64,000 nucleotides of DNA from Nematopogon swammerdamellus (GCA_946902875.1 OX336341.1:868001-932000); one strand, 5' to 3'. Numbered from the stretch's first letter, positions 52,936 through 61,999 are shown. Notes: generated by a model from the sequence alone, not told the origin. Program-made: numbers and translations.

Positions 52936-54006
52936 CAACAACTGTTTTTGTGTTTTATTGATTTATTTCGTGCATGAAAATGACACAACTTTACAATGTA
53001 CATTTTTTATGCATTGATGAAATTGAATATGTAAACTCTAATCAATCTAATATTTTTTTGAAGCTGTTGTAGCTTGGAAAAATAACATAATTGAAAATCT
53101 TAAAATTGCGTGCCCTAATTTGGCACAAATTCATTTAATGGGCATATGTAAGTGATCTGAGATAGGAAATAACAATTTTGTCAATTCTAATTTTGTTTTA
53201 GGCACTGTTTTTACATACTGACCATAGGTCAGTTTGCACTGGACGAAGATGACACAAACTGGGTTTGCACACTCCGCAGGCTATCATAGACATGATACCA
53301 TAATTATTTTAAAGTTTAGAATAATTTTGCCAGTTTTGAATGGAATTAAAAAAAACAACCACAAATCTTCGAATTGCTGAAAATGCAAGTGACAGATGTG
53401 ACACAAAACGCAATATTATGCTTCTTATGTACGACTGTATCCACAGGCAAGAAATAAGCAAGTTTAGAATTTTTTTAACTTATGTCCTCAAAATAGACCA
53501 GCGCTATCGGTCTAGAAGGAGAACCGGCAAGAAACCTCGCAGGTGTTTTTTTAGTGACTATCCACGTAATAACATCGCGTAAACCAAGGAGGATATCGAA
53601 ACCGACCTTCAGAATTAGATATTCTGTGCTTCAGAGCAAGATTAACAATTTTAACTCAGAGTTCTGACTACAGAGACTTATTATAAAGTGTACCAGGTGT
53701 AAAGAAGCCTTTGTCAAACTTTCATACCTACCTACGTAATTTGTATCAACTTAAATTTATGATATAACTATAAGTGAAAAAGCAACTTCAGTCTTCAGTC
53801 AGCTGAATGCGTCTCGAATGCTTGTCACTGACTAGCCGCCAGTGGACAGTTGGATCATCTAGTTTAGTAGCTAGGAATATAACGATCAAACGATCCTATG
53901 TGTCGAGTAATCTGTGGTCGAGTCTCTACTGTTTCAAGCCCTTATGTATATACGGCATAGTCATAAATGAAGACAAATCATAAATAACTCTGCGGCAGTC
54001 AATATA
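52936..54006. other. AT-rich spacer
   Basis: Contains GGACGAAGATGACACAAA (53239), inverse of the phrase at 48314. An 80-codon plus frame at 53340 ends near GGAGAACCGGCAAGAAACC, a phrase I associate with lepidopteran repeats. No gene is called. Confidence 0.4.
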
Positions 54007-54165
54007 CATACATACATACCACACGCTATATCCCGACAATCAGGGTAAGCAGAGTAGTCGGTGTTGTGCCACAAGTACTCTTTTCAATTACAACACTTTT
54101 TTCGCAAAGTAACTATCAAGCAGCAAGTAAGGCACTAAGACCCACCTGCTACAAGACTCGGTGGA
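54007..54165 (-). repeat. REP-1 partial copy
   Basis: CATACATACATACCACACGC, TATATCCCGACAATCAGGG and CAAGCAGCAAGTAAGGCAC match the 3' half. The copy stops near GACTCGGTGGAAG and is followed by an ATACATACATA-rich link to the next copy. Confidence 0.75.
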
Positions 54166-54221
54166 AGAAAACTATTACATACGTATATACAATACATACA
54201 TATGTATATATTATATACATT

Positions 54222-54545
54222 ACATACATACATACATAACACACGCTGTATCCCGACAATCAGGGTAAGCACAGTGTTGTGCTATAAGGACTCTTGTAAA
54301 TTACAGCACAACACCGACCACCACGTTCAGTAAAGTATTCGGACAAGATAACTATCAAGCAGCAAGTAAGGCACGAAGAATCCACCTGCTGCATGACTAG
54401 GTGGAAGGACTGCGCCAAGGTGAGAGGAACTATTCTGTCGCCCTTTAGTGCGGCATTATGTCCTATATAGCTTAGTCGCATTTTACGCCATGCACGGGGA
54501 GAGATGCAGTGGGGCTATTCTTTTTAAGTATCGACACCACACGGT
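54222..54545 (-). repeat. REP-1, nearly full length
   Basis: CATACATACATAACACACGC to TAAGTATCGACACCACACGG, adjacent to and in the same orientation as the partial copy. They may be a broken tandem. Confidence 0.8.
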
Positions 54546-55004
54546 CCAATATGCAGTCAATATCTAGTTGTGATAAACACTAGTGTGTACTTGAAATGAA
54601 GGCATTTGCGTGTGATTGATAAGGTTCTATAGGATTATCCACATTTTGTTAGACAACAAGCTGCCTATACTGTTAGCTCTGCGCACCTCAGAGTGTTTGT
54701 TGTCAAAAAAATATGATGCTGGGAAAATGTTGGGTAATACCAACTCGTTTCAAGTGCCAATAAACGAGCTGTTGTAGCTTGTGACTTGTTTGTCAAATGT
54801 GTTCGCACATACAACTGAAAGTACCTACAATTCGATCCATGATCGAATAGCAATTTGTCGCTTCACTGTCACTTCTGCCTTCTGCGCTGAAGCTAAGTTT
54901 GGATTGAATCCAAACTTTATCGCGAGACACAAGACGTGCAATTAAAACAGAGATGTATTTGTCTTCTAATTACACGGGTCATTTCAATTTCAATTTATTA
55001 TTTA
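54546..55004. other. spacer, no gene seen
   Basis: No repeat of note. The 62-codon minus frame at 54665 is unrecognised. Confidence 0.4.
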
Positions 55005-55202
55005 CTAGATTTTGCCCGCAAGAAAGTAAGTAAGGCCGCTACTGGTACCTTTATTTCGGCGCGCGGAAAAATACTGTTTGTATGAGAGCCACATCTTGGC
55101 CACATCTTAGCGTAACTGGAACTGAATTTAAAGTTTCTGAAGGCAACGTTTCATCGAATTCGGATGATCGGTTTAAGAGTTATGGAGGAACATACATACA
55201 TA
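55005..55202 (+). repeat. REP-3 element
   Basis: TAGATTTTGCCCGCAAG (head lacking the CGGCTTCG block), TTTATTTCGGCGCGCGGAA, GAGAGCCACATCTTGGCC with a small internal duplication of CACATCTT, then TTATGGAGGAACATACATAC. Confidence 0.8.
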
Positions 55203-55462
55203 TGTGCCGGATACGACACATACACATGTATTATTTCGATGGCTAGCGGTCCGACGCGACGCGGTTGCCGCACCCCTTCCCATAGGGGAGGAATGATGTG
55301 CCGGATACGACACATACACATGTATTATTTCGATGGCTAGCGGTCCGACGCGACGCGGTTGCCGCACCCCTTCCCATAGGGGAGGAATGATGTGCCGGAT
55401 ACGACACATACACATGTATTATTTCGATGGCTAGCGGTCCGACGCGACGCGGTTGCCGCACC
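55203..55462. repeat. 94-bp tandem repeat, ~2.75 copies
   Basis: The unit starts TGTGCCGGATACGACACATA at 55203, 55297 and 55391, and contains GCGGTCCGACGCGACGCGGT and CCCCTTCCCATAGGGGAGGA. The copies are identical as far as I can see. The third is cut where a GC-rich run (CCGCCGCCGCCGCC near 55506) begins. The array is joined to the microsatellite end of REP-3. Confidence 0.9.
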
Positions 55463-55794
55463 CCCGCGCCCCTCTGGCGCGGCGGCGTCCGCGCTCGCAT
55501 CGGCCCGCCGCCGCCGCCCAAGCAGCCAGTCTCTTTTTAGTGAATACACGGACTAGACGTATCGCAGCATTTTATTTATGTCACCTACCCTAAGTCCCAC
55601 ATACATAGTACCAACACAACGGTACACATACATAAAATATTTCTAAAAATCGTCAATTTAACTTTAGTATCATAGGATAGGTACATAAAGTCTAGAAACG
55701 CAATATCTCGTTAAACAAAGTAACTTACTCCATGACCATCCCTTACAGAATTTTTATTAGTATTGATGATGATGATACATTTTTCAATATCTGC
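55463..55794. other. spacer, GC-rich then AT-rich
   Basis: A stretch at 55635-55760 (AAAATCGTCAATTTAACTTT and TTACTCCATGACCATCCCTT) matches 9480-9580, so REP-3's downstream flank is shared between the two loci. Confidence 0.5.
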
Positions 55795-56290
55795 TTGCGT
55801 CCTTGGTCTCGAATCTCGATACAGCCATCCGGCTGAGCCGTCCGTCTTGTTGGTGATCCGAAACTTATGGATGGTCTGGAGTCACTGGGTCACAGACGAT
55901 TTGTAGGTTGCTTAGTCTGTTTATGGATACTATCGCGGTCGCTGCTCTGAGGAACTAGCATCCCTTGCTCCCTGCCACCCGTCCTATCTCCGCAGCACTC
56001 GTCGCATAGAGACTCTGCACCTTTTTCTTGTTGATATTGGGCTCAAGATCGATTCTTTGTTATCCCCGCTAGGGTGTGAAACTACTCGTATCTTGCGGTG
56101 AGTGTGTTTCCCGAATCCTTTAACCTGGGTATTTTCAAAGGTACTATTAAAACAGGCTAGGTAGCCTAGCTTAGCAACAGTCCGAAAACCTGCTGGCATG
56201 GCGGCTACTTGTGCATGGATTCGCGAGAAAGGTGATTTTGGCTCTGTCGACTGCACCATTGGTCCCCTCGGCACAGCCACCCATGTTGGT
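55795..56290 (+). mobile_element. LINE-J 3' fragment, frameshifted
   Basis: Plus-strand homologue of 36800-37320. ATGGTCTGGAGTCACTGGGT, GTGTTTCCCGAATCCTTTAA and TTGGCTCTGTCGACTGCACC are shared landmarks. The encoded pieces include RGRCSEELASLAP-like and CFPNPLTWVF stretches. It ends CAGCCACCCATGTTGGTTAA, CATAAAACA. The minus-strand 98-codon frame over it is a shadow. Confidence 0.75.
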
Positions 56291-56299
56291 TAACATAAA

Positions 56300-56372
56300 A
56301 CAAAATTGGCTGGTCGGAGCATATGCTCTGGCCCCTCTGACAATCCATACCGGATTACATTAAAAAAAAAGG
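56300..56372 (+). mobile_element. SINE-B tail fragment next to the LINE-J end
   Basis: GGCTGGTCGGAGCATATGCT to CATACCGGATTACATTAAAA follows LINE-J's terminal ACATAAAA within 10 bp. The two related tails are thus directly adjacent. Confidence 0.7.
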
Positions 56373-56745
56373 TTTCTGATCAAATATGTTTGATTGAAAA
56401 ATGTGGGTACTATAACCATGCTGACGAATAGTGCATATTCAAAACAGCTTAAAAAACTCATAGGAAAAACGTCGACAAAGCGAGAACTTCGTTTCAGGAC
56501 GTGATTTCCTAAGTGGAGCTGGTGCCGTGAACCTTCAAGTCTACGCCGTGTACTGATTCCATCACAATGGCTCACGTCGATATCGCCGCTGGCTACTTAC
56601 GGACTTAATCCGCAGATTGTGTGGTGGATTATAGATTCAACTTAATTGGTCACGAGCAATCAGATACTCCGAGGCGTAAGGGCCACGGGCGATCTTGGCT
56701 GCCATTATGTTTAAACTATCCGTGAAATATGAGCTGGTTGGTCAG
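56373..56745. other. spacer with unassigned minus-strand frame
   Basis: The 71-codon frame at 56360-56575(-) and the surrounding GC-richer stretch have no recognised product. Confidence 0.4.
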
Positions 56746-57520
56746 GCCAATCACGCTGTATCCCGACGATCGGGATAACCATAGTATTTTTTTTTATTTT
56801 ATGGAACCTGACACGGTTGGCTACATTACCTACAACATCCGTGATGTCAGCCCATAACACAGGGTGAACTAGGTGCCATGTCAGTGCTTCCCTGCATTTC
56901 ATGTCGGCTACACTAAACTGGACGGAAAACACGAACTATTTACATAGCCGTTTCGACCGACTTTTCGTTCAGTGCGGTGGTACCAACCCGGCCGGGATAA
57001 ACCCTACCACCTAGTAAGGTAAGAAGGGAAGGGACCTACAGTTTAACGTGGAATCCGAACCACGGTCAGCCTCCAACGGTCGAGCGGTCACCGCGCCACT
57101 GAGCTACCGAGGCTGACGAATTTTCTTATCCCTTAGTCGACTTTTACGACATGCGACGGGGAGAGATGCAGTGGGGCTATTCTTTTTAAGTACCGACCCC
57201 ACACGATACGAAACTTATCGTAGTAATCGGTGTTTTGTAACAAGTATTATGGCAAATTACATCACAACACCGACCACAACGCTTAGCAAGGTAAGGATAA
57301 GATACAATTATTATCAAGCAGCAGTTAGATAGCTTATGAAGACAGTTACCTGATGTATGACTTTGAAACCAAATATGAAACACATGATTTGAATGAACCG
57401 TATCAAGGTGACAAAAGCATGTTGCCCTTTAGCACGTCACTTTGTCCTTATCCCTTATTCGTGTTTTATAACATGCACGGGATTACATGCAAGGGTCTGT
57501 TATTTTTTACCCACACGAGA
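56746..57520 (-). repeat. REP-1 split by a SINE-A insertion
   Basis: The REP-1 3' end (CACGCTGTATCCCGACGATC) is at 56748-56788 and the rest (TAATCGGTGTTTTGTAACAA to TTGTCCTTATCCCTTATTCG) at 57215-57520. In the consensus these two parts are contiguous (GAGTAATCGG). TAGTA borders both sides of the insertion. Confidence 0.7.
56790..57213 (-). mobile_element. full composite SINE-A nested in REP-1
   Basis: Minus strand: REP-1-type head (57213-57120), GGTAGCTCAGTGGCGCGGTG, then GACCGCTCGACC. The 5S-like block is largely deleted here, leaving head and B-box region adjacent. Core and tail are complete, ending at TTCCATAAAATAAAAAAAAA. Confidence 0.8.
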
Positions 57521-58149
57521 ACCACAAAGTTGGTTTTCTGTGAGCATTTCTAATATTTCTTGATAGACGAACATGTTCTATGTCTCTAATGTTCAATGCT
57601 GAGTTTGACTTTTTTCGGGGACGTTAATCCATCAAGAAGCTGAAGCCACCACTACGGGGTTAGCATTTTTCTTTGTTCATCATATTTGTTTTTGTTAGGT
57701 ATAATGGACCATCGTAGAATATATTCATGCTACACCCATGATGTCAGCCCAATACATTCTATTCCTGTCGGAAAAAAATGCCGTGCTAACTTCCCTTTGG
57801 CCGAGTCTCATGGCTGTGCCAGACCCTGAACGTAATATAGTGAAGACGTTGCGTCTTGTTGCGTAGGCGAGAGATCTAGTTTGGGACACGCGTCCTAAAT
57901 GGAAATTAGATTGGCCGCGATAACAGATGTCCTGGACGAGGATCCGCCCACGCGCGCGCGCGCCAGGTCTGGCCGCATCTTCTTATGTAGCAACCTCAAC
58001 TATTAACTATTTCTAACATTACATGTAATGTAGGGCCTTCTTAGTTAGAAGTTATAGAAATTTCCAATGTATAGGTGTTTTACAGTGACGTGCAGTCGTA
58101 TTCACCGCAAAAGTGGGGAAAATCTTGTTGAAAGGATAATTCAAGTACA
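57521..58149. other. spacer with a doubtful SINE-A trace
   Basis: ACACCCATGATGTCAGCCCA (57731) is a possible old minus-strand SINE-A tail. CACGCGCGCGCGCGCC near 57950. No gene is seen. Confidence 0.4.
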
Positions 58150-58480
58150 CGTCGAATCCCGTCGGCGTGTACCATTGAGTTTTTTCTGACGAAAAAAATT
58201 ACGTGAATACCGTTCGAAACCGGTGTAAAACTGTAGGTCCCTTCCCTTGCCCCTTACTAGGTGGTAGGCTCAAATTGTAGCTGACTGGGTTGGTACCACC
58301 GTACTGGATGTAAGATGGCCGCATAGGAGCCTCGGTTGTGTTATCCTCTCTAGTCCAGTATAGCCAGCAATCCAGGGAAGTCTCCGGTATGTCACGTACC
58401 TTCTCGGAGGTGATATTGGCTGGTCGGAGCATGCGCTTTGGCCCCTCACTCAGTCGCACATACCGGATTACATAAAAAAA
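58150..58480 (+). mobile_element. SINE-B lacking most of the tRNA-like head
   Basis: CGTCGAATCCCGTCGGCGTG (B-box end), GAGTTTTTTCTGACGAAAAA, AAACCGGTGTAAAACTGTAG, core, CTAGTCCAGTATAGCCAGCA and CATACCGGATTACATAAAAA. Confidence 0.85.
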
Positions 58481-58640
58481 AATATTTAAGCTCTCGTTTT
58501 GGCTTCCATCGGAGAGCGACACGCTGATGGTGAGCGCGGACGGTGAGCGCAAGTCGCTCCCGGTCACGATGATCGCTAGTTCGCTATCCGCCGTTGGTTG
58601 GTGGCAACCAAAAAAAAATTTATCTCTTATTATTTTTTAG
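58481..58640. other. coding-like patch beside SINE-B, strand uncertain
   Basis: The plus frame reads FWLPSESDTLMVSADGERKS then LPVTMIASSLSAVGWWQP. The minus frame reads VTGSDLRSPSALTISVSLSD then GSQNES. Both have GC-rich third positions, so the coding strand cannot be chosen by eye. It could be a host exon or a mobile-element ORF. Confidence 0.3.
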
Positions 58641-59308
58641 GTTTAGATTAAAATTTTTAAGATAGTTTAAGATTGTTTGTTAATTTGATATAATAGGTTT
58701 ATACTTTATGTTATTTAATATACGTTTTATGTCTAAAGTATAGCCAATTACATGCTTCCCTGATGAGTTTTTTTATAAGTTAGCGCTCGGCATAAACTTA
58801 GATGTCTAAAAGTGTAAACTGCCAGTGCTTCCATCTAGTTGTACCGGCACTTACTACCTAGTAGAGCAGTAGCTGAATAGAATCGTGCGACGTGCGCACG
58901 CGTCGTGGATCCGAGGAGCGAGCGGTTGACACACAAACAAAATGCGTTGGTTCCGGAACATGTCATCTGTCTCAATTTTAAAAGCAACGATGTAACGATG
59001 ATAAATTGTTTTTTCTATCATATCTCTTGCCTACCTAGGTACTTGTACTTACATACAAACATTTCAGGCACCTCTTAATACTCGTATGAATCTTCAGAAT
59101 TATCCATTACAAGAGACATCGTATGTATTCCGTTTAGGTTATCCTGTAAATTATACGACAGGCAATATTATATTCCCAATTTTTTCGAAATTTTAGACTC
59201 AATAGTTTCGGAGATTGATGGGGGAGGGGGGGATGCTCGATTTTTGCATATTTTTTATTTAATATCTTTTAAACTGTATTGTTTAATATTTAAAAAAATA
59301 TGTTAGTA
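58641..59308. other. AT-rich spacer, no gene seen
   Basis: G-rich run GGGGGAGGGGGGGATGC near 59220. Otherwise nothing of note. Confidence 0.4.
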
Positions 59309-60130
59309 TGCGGCGGCGGAAAGCAGTGGTTCCGTATGGCTTTTTGACTTATTCACCCGCCACTGACCCGAGCGCACCAGCCTTGCGGCCATAGCACCCA
59401 CACTGTGTCACGACTTCATCATGGAACAATCATTTGAAGATCGTTGCACGCAGGGAGGCCCGCTGCCGGGATACCACCATTCGGTCCCGGTGACGCGCAT
59501 TGAGTGCGGTTCCGCCCCCCCCCCCCTTGGAGGGACTCATAAAGGCATTCTGAGTCCCCCACTTGGAGTGCACCGACTCCGAAGATTGTCCCCATCTACG
59601 TCTTGCGCCCGTCAGTCTGCGTCCCTGATGGGAGACAACGTCACAAACAGCGACTTGTCGCCCCGGTCCTCGAGTCCCGAATCGCCCCGGCGTCTGCATG
59701 CGTCAGTCTGTCGTCTCGCCTCACCTGGCCATCTAGTTTTGGCCCACCCTGCCTCGCCCTGCGTCGTGGGGGCGCAGGCAGCCACCCCTCTTTTGCCGCT
59801 GCTCTTTTCGGCTACGAAGTCTTCTGCTGCTATGATTTTCGGCCACTATTCTTTTTGGCAAGGGGTTTGAGGTAGGTGAGCCGTCACCCCTCGGGCTGCA
59901 CGTCGCCCCCACGTCCCGTCCCGTCTAGTCCGTCTTGCGCTGCATGTCCCGCCCTGTCATGGTTGTCCTGGTCCCCAGCGTGCTCGTCCCGCGTCGTTGG
60001 TTCGTCGGTAAACGTTCGGTCAGCCCCTAGGTCTGCCCGTTTCCTGAACCACCCGGCTTCGATGCGAACGGCTGGTTCCGTATGGCTGATGGCCGGGAGA
60101 ACTGGAGGAAAGTTCGAGAGGTGTATGTCT
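59309..60130 (+). mobile_element. RTE LINE 3' end interrupted by an insertion
   Basis: 59309-59341 encodes GRKQWFRMA and 60073-60130 encodes WFRMADGRENWRKVREVYV then stop. Read across the gap they match the RTE C-terminus at 38866 in order and frame. The interruption carries a target-site duplication, described in the next entry. Confidence 0.75.
59342..60072 (+). mobile_element. 731-bp GC-rich insert with 15-bp target-site duplication and a 149-codon ORF
   Basis: TGGTTCCGTATGGCT flanks it (59327-59341 and 60073-60087). The insert is far more GC-rich than its surroundings. The plus frame at 59421-59870 has 149 codons, including MEQSFEDRCTQGGPLPGYHH and MGDNVTNSDLSPRSSSPESP. Proline/serine-rich composition without known domains fits a retroelement leader or ORF1 region. 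A C run (59516-59525) and overlapping frames on both strands mean the ORF may be compositional. The insertion itself is well supported. Confidence 0.7.
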
Positions 60131-60164
60131 AGCAGTAGAGGGTGGGTTTTATTTTATTTTAAGC

Positions 60165-60568
60165 GGCGCGCGGGTGGCCGAGTGGTTTTGGCATCGGCTT
60201 CTCATGCCAGAGGTCCGCGGTTCGAATCCGGTCGGCGTGTAACAATGAGTTTTTTCTGACGAAAAATTTACGTGCATACCTACACCTGCTGCTCACCGTT
60301 AGGAACCGGTGTAAAACTGTAGGTCCCTACCCTTGCCCCTTACTAGGTGGTAGGCTCAAATTGTAGCCGACTGGGTTGGTACCACCGTACTGGATGTAAG
60401 ATGGCCGCATAGCAGCCTCGGTTGTGTTCTTCTCTAGTCCAGTATAGCCAGCAATCCAGGGAAGTCTCCGGTATGGCACCTACCTTCTCATAAGTGATAT
60501 CGACTGGTCGGAGCATGCGGTTTATTTAGCCCCTCCGACTCAGTCACCGATACCGGATTACATAAAAA
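60165..60568 (+). mobile_element. complete SINE-B, reference copy
   Basis: A-box TGGCCGAGTGG (60175-60185) and B-box GGTTCGAATCC (60219-60229) are perfect pol III promoter matches at tRNA spacing. The head resembles tRNA-Ser/Leu. It is followed by GAGTTTTTTCTGACGAAAAA, core (TGTAGGTCCCTACCCTTGCC, GGGTTGGTACCACCGTACTG), and tail to TACCGGATTACATAAAAAA. It is the only copy here with intact boxes and all parts, so potentially transcribable. Confidence 0.9.
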
Positions 60569-60760
60569 AAAGAAAAAAAAAAGACGGACCAACAGACCGT
60601 CGTGGAATGACATTTGCAATTCCCATGCATCACAGAATGTGCAAGGGCATCTAAGCAGGTGTCTAACTGCTCCTATGTGTAACGATGCCACATGTCACAT
60701 TTTACATAAAACAATAAACAAAAACCTGTTATTCTAAACTGATAAGATTCGATCAGGTGA
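60569..60760. other. short spacer
   Basis: No feature is seen except an A-rich link after the SINE-B. Confidence 0.4.
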
Positions 60761-61162
60761 AACATTTTGGCCACTGAAAAACTACTCTTTCCACGCATTA
60801 TCCCTGAGTCTATCGAGATCTCGAAGCACGCCAGCTTCAACAGTGAAGACTCCTACAGGCTGTCTCCGGTATGGAATCCCGTGCTCGCCCCCCTGAAGAG
60901 CAGCAGGTCTGGCAGTGTGCACCAGCAGCAGCAGGAAGACACTACCAGTACATTCTGCTCCTCGGCGGAGGTGCGGAACGCAGCCCAAGCCGAATTGGTG
61001 CCTACCCACAGCTGCAACTACAATATTCGCAGCCGCTCGCGGTTGACAGGCAGTGTTCTGTTAACCGCGGGCCCGACCGCAGCCAGGCACTCGCCCTGAG
61101 GATGAACTGCACGCGTCAGTCCGAAACGTCGTCGGCCACAGTGACCGCGAATTCCAACCATG
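60761..61162 (+). CDS. candidate coding exon with polyglutamine and frame conflict, unknown protein
   Basis: The first frame (60761-61099) includes SIEISKHASFNSEDSYRLSP, then LAPLKSSRSGSV and four CAG codons (60923-60934), with strong coding-like codon choice (AAG, CTG, AGC, GTG). A second frame (60871-61233) takes over with QALALRMNCTRQSETSSATV then TANSNH, ending at ATG|GTAAGC, a good splice donor (GT at 61163). A possible acceptor is the pyrimidine-rich CTTTCCACGCATTATCCCTG-AG (60807-60808). The two frames differ by one base, so there is a frameshift near the CAG run or after it: pseudogene, assembly slip or alternative frames. Confidence 0.45.
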
Positions 61163-61270
61163 GTAAGCCAAACACCAACCGCATGAATATCCATGGTAGA
61201 CAAAAAGTATTTACCTGTTATTTTATTGTGTGAAAAAGGCACGAAAAAGGTCATGAAGCATTATAGATAG

Positions 61271-61322
61271 CAAAGAGTTTGTATTACGTCGCTGCGCTCA
61301 GCGACGTAATACAAACTCTTTG
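61271..61322. repeat. perfect 52-bp palindrome (24-bp stem, 4-nt loop)
   Basis: CAAAGAGTTTGTATTACGTC plus GCTG, loop CGCT, then the exact reverse complement. The GATAGATAG flanks continue into a second copy. Confidence 0.95.
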
Positions 61323-61330
61323 ATAGATAG

Positions 61331-61380
61331 CAAAGAGTTTGTATTACGTCGCTGCGCTCCTTCGTAATACAAACTCTTTG
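61331..61380. repeat. second hairpin, tandem copy of the first with an altered loop
   Basis: 18-bp perfect stem (CAAAGAGTTTGTATTACG and its complement) around a 14-nt loop that retains the left-arm sequence TCGCTG. It starts 60 bp after the first copy and differs from it only on the loop side. Confidence 0.95.
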
Positions 61381-61676
61381 ATAGATAGATTGCTAATAGT
61401 TTCGCAGAACCTCACCTTCCTACGTGAGACTGCCACTACCCAATAGTTAGGTACATACCTATGCTTAATCAATTTCCTATGCACCGCGCCTCCCGCGGCT
61501 ATCACCAAAGAAAGCTGCACCTGTTTGTATGCGCGTGCGACTGGCTTGCTAATGTCACGCCTGACGAATAGTTTGCATTGCATACACACGCGCACGCGCC
61601 CTGCATACGGGGACGATAAAGGTCTTCCGTGAGCCATCATCGCTTGGAGTACCGCGTGCACCTACTGCGCTAGGAC

Positions 61677-61999
61677 AAGTACATACATACATACCACACG
61701 CTGTATCCCGACAGTCGGGGTGAGCAGAGTAATCGGAGTTGTGCTGCAGGTACTCATGTAACTAACAGCACAACACCGACCACCACGTTTAGCAAAGTAT
61801 TCGGGCAAGATAACTATCAGGCAGCAAGTTAAGGCAGGAAGGCCCACCTTCTGCATGGCTAAAGACCGTGCCAAGGTGAGAGGTGGCTAGCCTGTCGCGC
61901 TTCAGCACGGCACCTTGTCCTTATCCCTTAGTCGCCTTTACGACATGCACGGGAAGATGCAGTGGGGCTATTCTTTTATGTACCGGCCCCACACGGTAC
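61677..61999 (-). repeat. REP-1, nearly full length
   Basis: ACATACATACATACCACACG, TGTATCCCGACAGTCGGGG, CAGCACAACACCGACCACCA, GCGCTTCAGCACGGCACC and ATGTACCGGCCCCACACGGT. Small deletions (AAAGACCGTGCC replacing the GACTCGGTGGAAG step). Confidence 0.85.

Larger units (their letters stand above)
61163..61676. other. spacer with twin hairpins
   Basis: Apart from the hairpins at 61271-61380, contains GC-rich DNA at 61480-61650 with minus-strand frames of no recognised content. Confidence 0.4.

Noticed and set aside
55984..56280. 98-codon minus-strand ORF
   Set aside because: It is the antisense of the plus-strand LINE-J fragment, as shown by alignment to 36800-37320.
58199..58567. 122-codon minus-strand ORF
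   Set aside because: Most of it is antisense of SINE-B. Only the N-terminal ~26 codons overlap the coding-like patch noted separately.
60165..60240. A tRNA-Ser/Leu gene
   Set aside because: Boxes are perfect, but the acceptor stem is absent and the sequence continues without a terminator into the SINE-B core, which recurs at other sites.
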